Positions 14,572 to 24,097 of a stretch of 64,000 nucleotides of DNA are shown piece by piece. Source of the stretch: JBDSLU01 sp963844435 (GTDB taxonomy: Bacteria; Acidobacteriota; Vicinamibacteria; Vicinamibacterales; Vicinamibacteraceae); assembly GCA_963844435.1 (NCBI GenBank), contig CAWJOG010000022.1, positions 124,001-188,000 of the forward strand, read 5' to 3'. The translations under genes and the position numbers were made by a program. Below the pieces are notes generated by a model that saw only the letters and a program-made list of their open reading frames with translations, made no database searches and was not told where the DNA came from. Each line of letters begins with the position of its first letter. The stretch's first letter is position 1.

Positions 14572-15815
14572 GGCTTCGTTCCCGTCGCCCGGTAGCCCTG
14601 GCGCGCGCGGATGCGCACGTCACGGCGAAGCACTTCCACGGTGAGCGCGCGCCACGTCCCGTCGCGCTTGTCGTTGGTCGGCGAATACGAGAGCACGTAC
14701 TGGTGCGCCAGCTCGTCGACGACGTCGCGGAACGCGCCCGACAGTTCCGAGGTATCGGGGGCGATGACGGCCCGCCCGCCGCTGGCGTCGGCGAGGCGGG
14801 ACAGCTGGCGCGTCAGATCGGCCATCTGCGCGCCGCGGCCGAGACCGACCGCGTACATCACCGCGTCGCTCGACTGCAGCTCCTTCTCGACGACGTCGAA
14901 CGAGAGCCGGCTCGACTCGTCCTCCCCGTCGCTGAATACGACCAGTCCCTTGCGGCCGGCCTGCTGGCGCAGCAGCGAGACGCCGCGGCTGATCACGTCG
15001 TAGAGCGACGTCGAGCCCCACGGCGCCAGGCGATCGAGCGCGCGCAGCCGCGTCTCGGCCTGTGTCTCGCGCCGCGCCACCGTGAAGATGTTGTCGTTGA
15101 AGCCGAGGATCGTCAGCGCGTCGCGCTCGCGCAGCGCCGAGATGAACGTGCGGGCGCTGGAGCGGACATCGGCGATGGCGCCGGCCATGCTGGCGCTGAT
15201 GTCGAGCGCCATCACGACTTCGAGCGGCGTGTCCTGGTTGGCGACGTGCGTGAGCCGCTGTGGCACGCCGTCCTCGCGCAGGCGGAAGTCCTTCGCCTCG
15301 AGGCCCTTCACGAAGGCGCCCTTGTCGTCGCGGACCAGCACGCTGACCTGGACGACGTGGACCTCGACCGCCTCGGCGATCCCGGCGCCGCGCGTGCGGA
15401 TGCTGGTCACCGCGCGCCCCCCGCCGGGCAGCTGCGCGACGGCGCGGATGACGTGCTCCTTGACGCCCGACCCGGCGTCCCACGGACAGGTGAAGGGCGG
15501 CCGATCGACGGCGCAGACCAGACGGCCATCGGCGAAGAAGCTGACGCGCTCGACGGCGGCGCCGGCCGGGTCGATGGCCGCCGTGAGGACGACGCGGCCG
15601 GTGACGTAGGTGTCGTTCTCCGGCGCGGTGATGCGGATCGCCGGCGCGCCGACGCGGTGGAGCCTGCGCCTGGCGGCGGCGCGGCCAGCGGGCCAGCCGC
15701 GAGCAGGAGCGTCGCCGCGATCGCGGCGAGCAGCCCGTGGTGAAAGCGCCGCGTCGCACCGAGACGGATGTATCGTCCGTCGACTCGAATGGCGAGGACG
15801 CAGTCCGGAGCCATC
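14568..15815 (-). CDS. Exported VWFA-domain protein, frameshifted near the signal peptide
   Basis: The clear part (280 codons from GTG 15410) holds a full VWFA domain: DISAS MIDAS, FSDGEDESSR, and a terminal YRATGTKP. The opening VSVLVRDDKGAFVKGL with FRLREDG is the acidobacterial VWFA-related pattern. The same frame continues upstream without a stop through an Ig-like strand set (IRITAPENDTYVTG; FFADGRLVCAVD), then a frame change near 15660 joins it to a signal peptide (LLAAIAATLLLAAG). The ATG at 15815 is a plausible but uncertain start. The MIDAS here is intact, unlike that of its downstream partner, and the two may work together. Confidence 0.78.
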   Translation of the reverse strand, partial: DGSGLRPRHSSRRTIHPSRCDAALSPRAARRDRGDAPARGWPAGRAAARRRLHRVGAPAIRITAPENDTYVTGRVVLTAAIDPAGAAVERVSFFADGRLVCAVDRPPFTCPWDAGSGVKEHVIRAVAQLPGGGRAVTSIRTRGAGIAEAVEVHVVQVSVLVRDDKGAFVKGLEAKDFRLREDGVPQRLTHVANQDTPLEVVMALDISASMAGAIADVRSSARTFISALRERDALTILGFNDNIFTVARRETQAETRLRALDRLAPWGSTSLYDVISRGVSLLRQQAGRKGLVVFSDGEDESSRLSFDVVEKELQSSDAVMYAVGLGRGAQMADLTRQLSRLADASGGRAVIAPDTSELSGAFRDVVDELAHQYVLSYSPTNDKRDGTWRALTVEVLRRDVRIRARQGYRATGTKP

Positions 15816-15882
15816 GAGCTAAGGCCGCGTGGCAACGCGGCCTTGCATGCAGCGGCGCTTTTGCCGCGGGCTGCCCCGGCCC

Positions 15883-18384
15883 TCACTGGCCCGTCTCCCG
15901 CTCCCGGAGCGGGCGGAGCGGCCCGTCGGCGGTCAGGGCGGCGACGGCGTCCTCGAGCCGCGCGTCGGGCAGGGCGCGGATTCCGGTGACGACCGCCCGC
16001 CAGTCGTCGGCGCGCGGCGCGGGGACGCGATCGATCAGGTCCAGCGTCGCCGCCGACAGCAGATCGGGCGCCAGCGACGCCGGCAGCTGGCGCGCCGCGA
16101 GGAACGCGGCGACGCGAAGGTTGAGATCGCCGACGTTTGTCGCCAGACCGGCGCGGGCGTCGTGCGCGACGGCGCCCTCCCAGCCGCGCCCGCGCGGGCC
16201 GCGCGTCCCCAGCTCGCCGGTCGCGGTCAGCCGCCCGGTCCCCCACGCATCCAAGGCGACCCGATCCGCGGGCGTCTGCGGATTGCCGGCCCACGCCAGC
16301 TCGCTCAGCGACAGCGCGCCCGGGATGCTGGCCGCATCGTGGGCGACGGCCCAGGCGAGCGCCTCGCGCCGCCATGCGCCCAGCCCCGCGGCGTCGGCGA
16401 GCGCGCGCGCGTCGTCGGCGCTCGACACTGCGGCGAGGCGGCGCCGGCCGGCGTCCACGAGCCGGAGCACGGTGTCGCGCGAGGCGTCGGTCAGCGCCGA
16501 CGCCGGCAGCAGCGCCACGGTGCGCGCGAAGGCAACGCGATCCGCGGCGGGCAGCGTCGGCGACGGTGGATCGTCGCTGACCCGTCGCAACGACGGCACT
16601 GCCAGCGCGACGTCCAGGCCGAGCAGGCTGCCGGACAGGTGCCAGGGCGCGCCCGCGGCCGGCTCGGCGAACCGCCAGGCGCGGTGATCCTGCCCGCCCG
16701 CCCCGCGCAGTGGCCCGAAATCGTGGCGCGCCTCGGAGCGGCTGGCGAGCAGCTCGGGGTCGGTCGCCGGCAGCGCGGACGCGTAGATCAAGGCGACCAG
16801 CGCGTCGGCGAGCGCCGCCGGATCGCCGAGCGCCGCGTTCACGGACGGCCGCCCCTGCGCCTCGTGCACACGCTCGAGCCGCGCCCGCGTGGCTGCCGCG
16901 CGGTCGACGCTGTAACGCTGCCCTTCCCATTCGACGCGGACGGGCGCAGCTGGCGGCGGACCGGACAGCGCGGTGGCGAGCTTCCCGTCCAGGGTGTCCG
17001 ACGGCGCCAGCGGCGTACAGGCTGGCGCGAGGGAACCGCTGACCCAGGCCGGCACGCCGCGCGCGGCGCCATCGGCCTCGACGCGATCGACGAGCGCGGT
17101 CAGCAGGCCACCGGCGACCGTCGCGTCGAAACTGCCGGCGAGTACCGGGCGCTCGATCAACGCCAGCGACGCCTGGAACAGGCGCATCGCCTGCGCATCC
17201 TCGCGCACGGCGGGACCCTGCAGCAGCCCGTGCAGTCGCGTGGCCACGGCGTTGTCGCGGACGCCGATCCGCTCCAGCGTCGACGCCAGCGCCGGCGCGT
17301 CCACGAAGAGATCGAGCGCGCCGCGCGACGCCCGCTCGCGCCCGTCGCGCGTCCAGCGCATCGCGAACAGCGCCAGATCGAACCGATCGCGCAGCGCCGA
17401 TCCATCGCCGGAAAAGACGCGATCGACCAGCCAGGCGGCGTCGACCTGCTCCGGGCGGCCGAACGTGCCAGCCCAGGCCGCCGGCTCCGGAAGGGTCAGC
17501 GAGCCGTCCGGTCCGGCCTCGAGCTCCAGCAGCAGCGTCGCGGGATCGACCAGCGGCCGCCACAGCGGCCGATCCTCGATGCGCCATTCCGGGTTGACGC
17601 GGGCGAAGACGTCGGCGAGGCGACGCACGCGGTCGACGGCGCCGTCGCCGTCCAGCAGGTGCCGCTGCATCCCGGCATCGAGCCGGCTGACGGTGTCGTA
17701 GAGCCAGGCGAGCCGCCCGGCGCGGGCGCCGAGCAGCTTGTCGACGAACGCGTCGGCGTCAGCCGGCGAGGCGCCGACCAGCGCCTTCCACACAGGATCG
17801 GCGGCCGGTCCGCCCGGCGACGCCACGCGCTCGCCGCGCACGCGCAGGCTCGGGCCGAAGGCGGCGAAGGCGCCGACCTGGGCGCCGATGCGGAGCAGGC
17901 GATGCGGGCGGGCGCGGAACCAGGCGCGGGTCTCGTCGTCGAGCCCCATGGCGCCGTAGTAGAACCACGCGCCCTGCGGCCGGGTCAGGATCGCCGCTGC
18001 GAGGTCGGCGGACGTCACCGTCCGACGGAAGATGATGCGGGTCCACAGATCCTCGTCGAACGGCAGCGGGATGGTCTCGCCGGCAGCCGCGGCTGGACCC
18101 GCGGCCGGCTGGGCCAGGGCGGCGACCACCGCCTGCCGGCGAGCCGCGACGGCCGGGTCGCCGGCGGACGCGCCGTGAAGGCGGCGGATCAGCTCGAGGG
18201 AAACGGTGGCCCGGGGCGCCGGCACGGGCAAGCCGGCCGCGGCGGCCAGTGCGTCGACACCGCCGGGGACGGCGAGCGACCCCAGCGCACCGGGGCGATT
18301 CTCGGCCGGGCGCGGCGCGGGCGAAGCGGCGAGCCACGCGCCACAGGCAATCCACGAACCAACCACGAGCAAGGCCCTGCGCAC
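15883..18384 (-). CDS. Large exported protein of unknown function (833 aa)
   Basis: I do not recognise a family. The N-terminus MRRALLVVGSWIACGAWLAAS is a signal peptide. The remainder is Ala/Arg/Asp-rich and predicted mainly helical, with no Cys-pair, HExxH, Walker or TPR consensus that I can read. The frame stays open for 2.5 kb with normal gene-like composition. It is the farthest upstream gene of a minus-strand run with the two VWFA proteins. The nearest upstream gene is divergent, so the 92-base gap 18385-18476 probably holds promoters for both directions. Confidence 0.75.
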   Translation of the reverse strand: MRRALLVVGSWIACGAWLAASPAPRPAENRPGALGSLAVPGGVDALAAAAGLPVPAPRATVSLELIRRLHGASAGDPAVAARRQAVVAALAQPAAGPAAAAGETIPLPFDEDLWTRIIFRRTVTSADLAAAILTRPQGAWFYYGAMGLDDETRAWFRARPHRLLRIGAQVGAFAAFGPSLRVRGERVASPGGPAADPVWKALVGASPADADAFVDKLLGARAGRLAWLYDTVSRLDAGMQRHLLDGDGAVDRVRRLADVFARVNPEWRIEDRPLWRPLVDPATLLLELEAGPDGSLTLPEPAAWAGTFGRPEQVDAAWLVDRVFSGDGSALRDRFDLALFAMRWTRDGRERASRGALDLFVDAPALASTLERIGVRDNAVATRLHGLLQGPAVREDAQAMRLFQASLALIERPVLAGSFDATVAGGLLTALVDRVEADGAARGVPAWVSGSLAPACTPLAPSDTLDGKLATALSGPPPAAPVRVEWEGQRYSVDRAAATRARLERVHEAQGRPSVNAALGDPAALADALVALIYASALPATDPELLASRSEARHDFGPLRGAGGQDHRAWRFAEPAAGAPWHLSGSLLGLDVALAVPSLRRVSDDPPSPTLPAADRVAFARTVALLPASALTDASRDTVLRLVDAGRRRLAAVSSADDARALADAAGLGAWRREALAWAVAHDAASIPGALSLSELAWAGNPQTPADRVALDAWGTGRLTATGELGTRGPRGRGWEGAVAHDARAGLATNVGDLNLRVAAFLAARQLPASLAPDLLSAATLDLIDRVPAPRADDWRAVVTGIRALPDARLEDAVAALTADGPLRPLRERETGQ

Positions 18385-18476
18385 GCGGACCTGATTCTAT
18401 CCGGTGCGTTCGCGGGACCGAACGCCATCCGCGCGGGACGGGCGGGAGGGCCTCGGCCGTCGGGTATCCTGTGCCG

Positions 18477-19118
18477 ATGCCATTGACGCCGGCGGAGCGC
18501 GAAGCAATGGCCGGCCGGCTGGCCAGCCTGACGCACTCCGTGCGCCTCGCCCTCTACACGCGGGCCGACGGCTGCGACACGTGCGCGGACACCCAGGCGA
18601 TCATCGAGGAAGTGGCAGCCCTGTCGCCGCATCTCTCGGTCGACACGCACGATCGAGGCGCCGTGGACGTCGTGCCGGGCGTCGAGCACGTGCCGGCCAT
18701 CGTCGTGCTGCGCGAAATCGACGGCTCCGTCGTCGATCACGGCGTCCGGCTGGTCGGCGCGCCGATCGGGCACGAGCTGACCTCGCTGGCCGACGCGATC
18801 CTGACGGTCGGCAGCGGCGACCCCGGACTCACCGCGGACAGCCTGGCGCGCCTCGCGACGCTGTCGCAGCCGGTCCACGTGCAGGTCTTCTCGACGCCTA
18901 CCTGCGTCCACTGCCCGCGCGCCGTGGCCCTGGCGCACCGCCTGGCGGTGGCCAGCCCGCTCATCTCCGCCACCGCCTACTCGGTCATCGAGTTCCCCGA
19001 CCTCATCCGCCGCCACCGCGTCACCGGCGTGCCCAAGATCGTCGTCGACACCGGCGTCGAGCTGCTCGGGGCGCAACCGGAAGCCGTGCTGGTCGACGCC
19101 GTTCTCACTGCCCGCTAG
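18477..19118 (+). CDS. Tandem thioredoxin-fold protein (protein disulfide oxidoreductase-like)
   Basis: 213 residues with two glutaredoxin-like folds, each with its own CxxC. The first has ALYTRADGCDTCADT near residue 35; the second has QVFSTPTCVHCPRAV near residue 143, followed by a VTGVPKIVVDTG cis-Pro loop. This layout is that of protein disulfide oxidoreductases and of the NrdH/AhpF-N type. No signal peptide is visible, so it is probably cytosolic. It stands 18 bases before an ABC transporter pair. The start ATG 18477 is chosen because the longer upstream reading is Arg-rich and not protein-like. Confidence 0.85.
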   Translation: MPLTPAEREAMAGRLASLTHSVRLALYTRADGCDTCADTQAIIEEVAALSPHLSVDTHDRGAVDVVPGVEHVPAIVVLREIDGSVVDHGVRLVGAPIGHELTSLADAILTVGSGDPGLTADSLARLATLSQPVHVQVFSTPTCVHCPRAVALAHRLAVASPLISATAYSVIEFPDLIRRHRVTGVPKIVVDTGVELLGAQPEAVLVDAVLTAR

Positions 19119-19136
19119 CCGCTCCATCCAGCCACC

Positions 19137-20060
19137 ATGCCCGCCATCGACATCGCCGGCGTCAGCAAGACGTTCGGGTCGCATCTCGCCGTCGACGATC
19201 TGTCGCTCAGCGTCGACGAAGGCACGATCTACGGCTTCATCGGGCCGAACGGCTCGGGGAAGACGACCACGCTCAGGATGATCATGAACATCCTGCTCCC
19301 GGATCGCGGCACGATCCACGTGCTCGGGCGCTCGGGATCGAGCGCCGCCCGCGACGACGTCGGCTACCTGCCGGAAGAGCGCGGGCTGTACCGCAAGATG
19401 AGCGTCGGCCGGCTGCTCCAGTACTACGGCGCGTTGAAGGGCGCCGGGGCGGCCGACATCGAGCGCGAGATTACCTTCTGGCTCGAGCGGCTCGATCTCG
19501 CCAAGTGGCGCCATCACAAGATCGAAGCGCTCTCGAAGGGCATGTCGCAGAAGGTGCAGCTCATCGCCACCGTCATCGCGCGGCCCAAGGTGGTGATTCT
19601 CGACGAGCCGTTCTCCGGCCTCGATCCGGTCAACGCCAACGTGCTGCGCGATGCGGTGCTCGAGCTGCGGCGCCGCGGCGCCACCATCGTCTTCAGCACC
19701 CACGACATGGGCGTCGCCGAGGAGATGTGCGATCGCATCTTCATGATCTTCAAGGGGCGCAAGGTGCTCGACGGCACCCTGGACGAGATCCAGGCGCGTT
19801 ACGGGCACGACACCGTGCGCGTGCGTACCGAGGCGGGCCGCGCCGCCCTCGACGGCGAGCCGGGCGTGGAGGCGGTGAGCGACTACGGCAACCTGCAGGA
19901 GGTGCGGCTGACCACCGACCCGCAGGCCTTCCTGGCCCGGCTGATCGAGCGGACGCCGGTCTTCCACTTCGAGGTGACCCGGCCGTCGCTGCACGACATC
20001 TTCGTCCGCATCGCCCAGCCGGACGCTGACGCCGGCGCCATCGTGGAGGTGGGTCGATGA
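19137..20060 (+). CDS. ABC transporter ATP-binding protein (NatA-like)
   Basis: 307-residue ABC ATPase. Walker A GPNGSGKTT, a Q-loop region YLPEERGLYRKM, signature LSKGMSQKVQ, Walker B VVILDEPFSGLDP and switch H in STHD are all present. The YLPEERGLY segment and a C-terminal extension of about 90 residues are usual in the NatA subfamily that pairs with ABC-2 exporters of Na+ or drugs. The gene overlaps the next by 4 bases (ATGA), which fits a two-gene transporter operon with coupled translation. The substrate cannot be told from sequence. Confidence 0.93.
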   Translation: MPAIDIAGVSKTFGSHLAVDDLSLSVDEGTIYGFIGPNGSGKTTTLRMIMNILLPDRGTIHVLGRSGSSAARDDVGYLPEERGLYRKMSVGRLLQYYGALKGAGAADIEREITFWLERLDLAKWRHHKIEALSKGMSQKVQLIATVIARPKVVILDEPFSGLDPVNANVLRDAVLELRRRGATIVFSTHDMGVAEEMCDRIFMIFKGRKVLDGTLDEIQARYGHDTVRVRTEAGRAALDGEPGVEAVSDYGNLQEVRLTTDPQAFLARLIERTPVFHFEVTRPSLHDIFVRIAQPDADAGAIVEVGR

Positions 20061-21361
20061 TCGCCTGGGGCAAGGTCTGGACCGTTGCGGTGACGGAGTT
20101 CCTGCACGCCGTCCGCAGCAAGGCGTTCCTGATCGGCGTGGCGCTGCTGCCGACGATCGGCCTCATTTCAGCGGTCATCCCGAAGTTCGCCGGCGACGAG
20201 ATCGACAAGCTCGCACGCACGGTGGCGGTGGTCGACGAGACCGGCGCGCTGTATCCGATGCTGAAGACCATCGTCGACGGATACAACGGCGCACAGCTGC
20301 GCGCCGACGGCAGCGTCAAGGGCCCGCGGTTCCTCCTGGAGCGGGCCGAGCTCGCGGCCGGTCGGAGCGCCGACGACCTGCGCGTCGAGCTCTCGGAGCG
20401 CGTCCGGCGCAACGAGCTCTTCGCGTTCGTCGAGCTGCCGAAGGCACCGTACGAGGGCACGCCGAAGATCCGCTACTACACCGACAGCCCGACGTTCCAG
20501 CCGCTGCCGCGGCTGCTCGAGGAGGTCGTCGGGCGGCTCGTCATCGCCCAGCGGCTGAACAACACCAGCATCGATCCGCAGACGATGGTGGATCTGCTGC
20601 ACCCCACGGAGCTCGATCGCCTCGGCCTGTTGACGCGCGACGACGACGGCCGCGTCGCGCCAGCCAGGATCTCCGACCCGGTCCGCAATTTCGTCACGCC
20701 GATGATTCTCATGGCCCTGATGTTCCTCATCGTCATCTCGACGGCCTCGCCGCTGCTCAACAGCGTGATGGAGGAGAAGATGACGCGGATCAGCGAGGTC
20801 CTGCTCGGATCGGTGTCGCCCTTCGAGCTGATGGCCGGCAAGCTGCTGGGCGTCGTCGGCGTCTCGCTGGTGCTCTCGACGATCTATCTCTCTGGCGCCT
20901 ACGGCTTTGCCGTCTATCACGGCTACGGCGATGCCGTGACGATCGGGCAGATCGTGTGGTTCATCGTCTATCTCGTGCTCGCGATGCTCATCTACGGCTC
21001 GCTGTTCATCGCCATCGGCGCCGCCGCCACCGATCTGAAGGACGCTCAGGCGCTGATGACGCCCTGCATGCTGATCTTCATGTCGCCCATGTTCATCTGG
21101 ATGCCGGTGCTGCGGGCGCCGGGCAGCACGCTGGCGGTCACCTCGTCGCTGGTGCCGTTCGCGACCCCGGTGCTGATGACGCTGCGGATGGCGCTGACAC
21201 CGGCGCCGCCGGCCTGGCAGATCGCGCTCGGCTTCGTGCTGACGCTGGCCGCCACCGCCTTCTTCGTCTGGGCCGGCGGCCGCATCTTCCGCGTCGGCAT
21301 CCTCATGCAGGGCAAGAGCGCGACGTTCGCCGAGATGTGGCGCTGGGTCAGAGCTGGTTGA
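20057..21361 (+). CDS. ABC-2 family permease (NatB-like)
   Basis: 434 residues. One N-terminal helix (KAFLIGVALLPTIGLISAV) is followed by a large extracytoplasmic domain of about 170 residues, then five or six C-terminal helices. These include a conserved NSVMEEKMTRISEVLLGSVSP amphipathic stretch typical of NatB permeases. It forms the membrane half of the exporter with the ATPase immediately upstream. The stop codon overlaps the convergent GNAT gene by 14 bases, so the two messages overlap tail to tail. Confidence 0.92.
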   Translation: MIAWGKVWTVAVTEFLHAVRSKAFLIGVALLPTIGLISAVIPKFAGDEIDKLARTVAVVDETGALYPMLKTIVDGYNGAQLRADGSVKGPRFLLERAELAAGRSADDLRVELSERVRRNELFAFVELPKAPYEGTPKIRYYTDSPTFQPLPRLLEEVVGRLVIAQRLNNTSIDPQTMVDLLHPTELDRLGLLTRDDDGRVAPARISDPVRNFVTPMILMALMFLIVISTASPLLNSVMEEKMTRISEVLLGSVSPFELMAGKLLGVVGVSLVLSTIYLSGAYGFAVYHGYGDAVTIGQIVWFIVYLVLAMLIYGSLFIAIGAAATDLKDAQALMTPCMLIFMSPMFIWMPVLRAPGSTLAVTSSLVPFATPVLMTLRMALTPAPPAWQIALGFVLTLAATAFFVWAGGRIFRVGILMQGKSATFAEMWRWVRAG

Positions 21362-21872
21362 ACAGGACCGGCGCCACCATCACGCGATCCGTCTGCCGGT
21401 CCGTGCCGAGCACGAAGTCGTGGCTGCCCACGTCGACGAACCCGCACTTCGTGTAGAACCGGATCGCCCGCATGTTGCGCTCCCAGACGCCGAGCCACAG
21501 GTGGCCGGCTCCCTTGGTCCGGGCAGCTTCGTAGACCGCGGCCATCAAGCGCTGCGCCACACCCGTGCCGTGGGCCGGCGTATCGACGTAGAAGCGATGC
21601 AGTTCGATGGCGTCGGCAGGTTGGACACAGGGAGGCGCCGGTCCCCGTCGCATCTGGGCGTAGCCGACCAGCCGGCCGTCGGCCTCGGCGAGCAGCGTGA
21701 GCACCGCGGGGCTGGTCAGCTCGGCGGTCTGCTGCACGACGCCGTAGGTGTGGCTCACGTGCGCCCGCATGTCCGCCGCGGAGGTGTCGTCGGCGAACGT
21801 CTCGGCGAACGTGCGTGCGGCAAAGGCCGCCAGCGCGGCGGCGTCCTGGATCGTGCCCGGACGGATGTGCAC
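21348..21872 (-). CDS. GNAT-family N-acetyltransferase
   Basis: 174 residues from GTG 21872, which lies 4 bases after the stop of the upstream gene. Fold markers are RPGTIQDAAALAAF at the N-terminus and the acetyl-CoA loop FYVDTPAHGTGVAQRLM, followed by LWLGVWERNMRAIRFYTKCGF. The last is the usual GNAT motif B with N and F-Y-x-k-x-G-F. The substrate is unknown. Longer readings to 22127 run antisense-like through the neighbouring gene and are not used. Confidence 0.9.
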   Translation of the reverse strand: MHIRPGTIQDAAALAAFAARTFAETFADDTSAADMRAHVSHTYGVVQQTAELTSPAVLTLLAEADGRLVGYAQMRRGPAPPCVQPADAIELHRFYVDTPAHGTGVAQRLMAAVYEAARTKGAGHLWLGVWERNMRAIRFYTKCGFVDVGSHDFVLGTDRQTDRVMVAPVLFNQL

Positions 21873-21876
21873 GGCG

Positions 21877-22530
21877 TCAGTCGATCGGCACGTCCATCGC
21901 CGACAGCCGCAGCGCCGGGAACGTCTCGCTGACCAACGCCCGGCGCCGCTCCTCGATGGCTTCCCATTGGCGGACGGCCATCGCTTCGAGGCCGCCGAGG
22001 CTGCGCGCGCTCGGAATCGGCTGATCGCCCAGCAGCGATTCGAGCGCCCGCCACATGCAGCGCTTGCCTTGGACGCCGATCGCCAGGCTCTCGAGCGTCC
22101 GGAAGAGTGACAGTTCGCCGCGCTCACGCTCGCCGCCGTTGGCGCGCATCAGCGCCGCGCCGCTCGCGTGCCCGGCGAGATGCCTCAGGGGCAGTGGCGA
22201 GGCGCCGATCTGCTCGAGCAGCAGCCGGACGACCTCGCGCTCCTCGCGGAACTCGTCGAACAGCGAGGCGAACAGGCGGCCTTCCTGGCTGCCGGCATGC
22301 GTCAGACGGAGCCGTTCGACGACGTCGATGGCGGCGTCCGAGCCAATCAGGTGGTCGCGGAGGTAGGCGGCCAGGGCGGCCGCCTTGGCGCGGATCGGGC
22401 CATTCCGCTGCGCCGATCGGTCGCGGGCATACGTCACCGCGGCCACACCGAGCCCGACGACGACCGCCGCGCCGAGCACACCAGCCGCGAGGTTGCCGTC
22501 GGAACGAACCAGACGAGTTGACTGAGCCAT
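21877..22530 (-). CDS. Membrane-anchored helical protein, function unknown
   Basis: 217 residues from ATG 22530. A single N-terminal membrane helix (NLAAGVLGAAVVVGLGVAAVTYA) is followed by a cytoplasmic or periplasmic domain rich in Glu/Arg helices (FDEFREEREVVRLLLEQIGA; SLFRTLESLAIGVQGKR). The helical domain resembles four-helix bundles of the ferritin-like kind by eye, but I see no ExxH metal motif. An alternative start at 22623 adds 31 residues without a gene-like pattern. It is probably cotranscribed with the GNAT gene 4 bases downstream. Confidence 0.72.
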   Translation of the reverse strand: MAQSTRLVRSDGNLAAGVLGAAVVVGLGVAAVTYARDRSAQRNGPIRAKAAALAAYLRDHLIGSDAAIDVVERLRLTHAGSQEGRLFASLFDEFREEREVVRLLLEQIGASPLPLRHLAGHASGAALMRANGGERERGELSLFRTLESLAIGVQGKRCMWRALESLLGDQPIPSARSLGGLEAMAVRQWEAIEERRRALVSETFPALRLSAMDVPID

Positions 22531-22657
22531 GGCGATGTCTCCAGCAGGCGGAAGATCTGCTGCGATTGTATGGCGTTGTGTCCGGATCGCACACTGAAGC
22601 GTCAGCGTCGCTCGGGCCTCCACGCGCCTCTGCAGCGCAGCGCGGCCTGCTCGAACT

Positions 22658-24072
22658 TCACGGCACGGCGAGGCGATCGAACAACGGCGGGCCTGGCACG
22701 ACGCCGCGACGGTGGGCTTCGACCTCGCGCAGGAGGTCGGCGACGACGTCAGGGTGCGCCGCCGCGACGTCCTGGCGTTCGCCCGGATCCGCGGCCAGAT
22801 CGAACAGCAGCGGCGGCGTGTGCTCGCGCCGCTCCCCGTACTGCGTGTAGGCGCCGCTGGTGATGAGGTGCGCCTTGTAGCGGCCCTTGCGGACGGCGCG
22901 CAGCTCGTTGTCCCAGTAGTAGAACAACGCCTGCCGCGGGCTCGATCCCGTTCCGGTCAACGGCGCCCGGAGATCGACGCCATCGATCGGGCGATCGGCC
23001 GGCAGCGTCGCGCCGGCGAGCCGCGCCGCGGTGACGAACAGATCCATCGACGAGCCGATGTCGGTCACGACGGCGGGCTTCACCGTGCCGGGCCACCAGA
23101 AGATCGCCGGGGTCCGGACGCCGCCATCCCACGTCGTGCCCTTGCCGTTGGCGAGCGGACCGGCCGAACCGCCGTGCGCACCGAACGGGAGCCATGGCCC
23201 GTTGTCGCTGGTGAAGACGACCAGGGTCCGCCGATCGAGGCCGGCCTTCGTCAGCGCGTCGAGGATCCGCCCGGTGCTGGCATCGATCTCCTCGATCACG
23301 TCGCCGTAGATGCCGCCGGCGCTGTGGCCGACGAAGGGCGCCGAGCGCGCCAGCGGCACGTGCGGCAGCGAGTGCGCCAGGTAGAGGAAGAACGGCTTGG
23401 CGCGGTTGGCGCCGATGAAGCGGACCGCTTCGTCGGTGTAGCGGGCGGTCAGCGTGCGGTGATCGACGGGACGCTCGATCACTTCGCCGTTGCGCATCAG
23501 CGGCACGTCCCAGTACTCCGGCTTCGGGTCGTAGAACTTCGGGTTCTGGACGCCCTGCGTGTTCGGGGTGACCATCCGCATGTCGTGCGAGTAGGGCAGG
23601 CCGAACCACGAGTCGAAGCCTTGCGTCATCGGCAGGAAGGCCGGCAGGTGGCCGAGGTGCCACTTGCCGATCATGCCGGTCGTGTAGCCGCGCCCCTTGA
23701 GCAGCTCGGCGATCGTGATCTCGTCCGCCGGCAGGCCCTCGACGCCGTCGGCGCGCAGGACCTTCGGCGCACGCCCCGCGGCCACGCCGTACATCCCGCT
23801 GCGGATGGGCAGACGTCCCGTCAGGAGGGCGGCCCGGCTCGGCGAGCACACCGGCTGGACGTAGAAGCTGGTCCACTTCTGCCCCGCCGCTGCCATCGCG
23901 TCGAGCCGCGGCGTGCGGTTGTTCGGGCTGCCGAACGCACCGAGATCGCCGTAGCCCAGGTCGTCGGCGAGGATGACGATGATGTTCGGCGGCGGGGTCG
24001 CGGCGATCGGTGCCGGCGCGTCGCGGCGAGCACGGCCACTGCGAACCCCAGGCCGACGAGCGGCTTCAGCAT
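22658..24072 (-). CDS. Exported sulfatase (formylglycine type), frameshifted near N-terminus
   Basis: Hydrolyses sulfate esters, probably on a polysaccharide or glycan. The signal peptide MLKPLVGLGFAVAVLAAT starts at 24072. After a break near 24015 the protein continues in frame with the sulfatase opening IIVILADDLGYGDLG, whose Asp pair binds Ca2+. The formylglycine site CSPSRAALLTG is intact. Further landmarks are KWHLGHLP, SLPHVPLA and FTSDNGPW. The total of about 470 residues is normal for the family. Maturation needs a formylglycine-generating enzyme, which is not in this window. Confidence 0.92.
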
Positions 24073-24097
24073 GTGTGCCTCCGTCGATCGGCGACGG

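Noticed and set aside
12859..14595. 578-codon plus-strand frame opposite the VWFA gene
   Set aside because: The translation is Arg/Asp-rich without motifs, and the minus-strand VWFA reading is protein-like.
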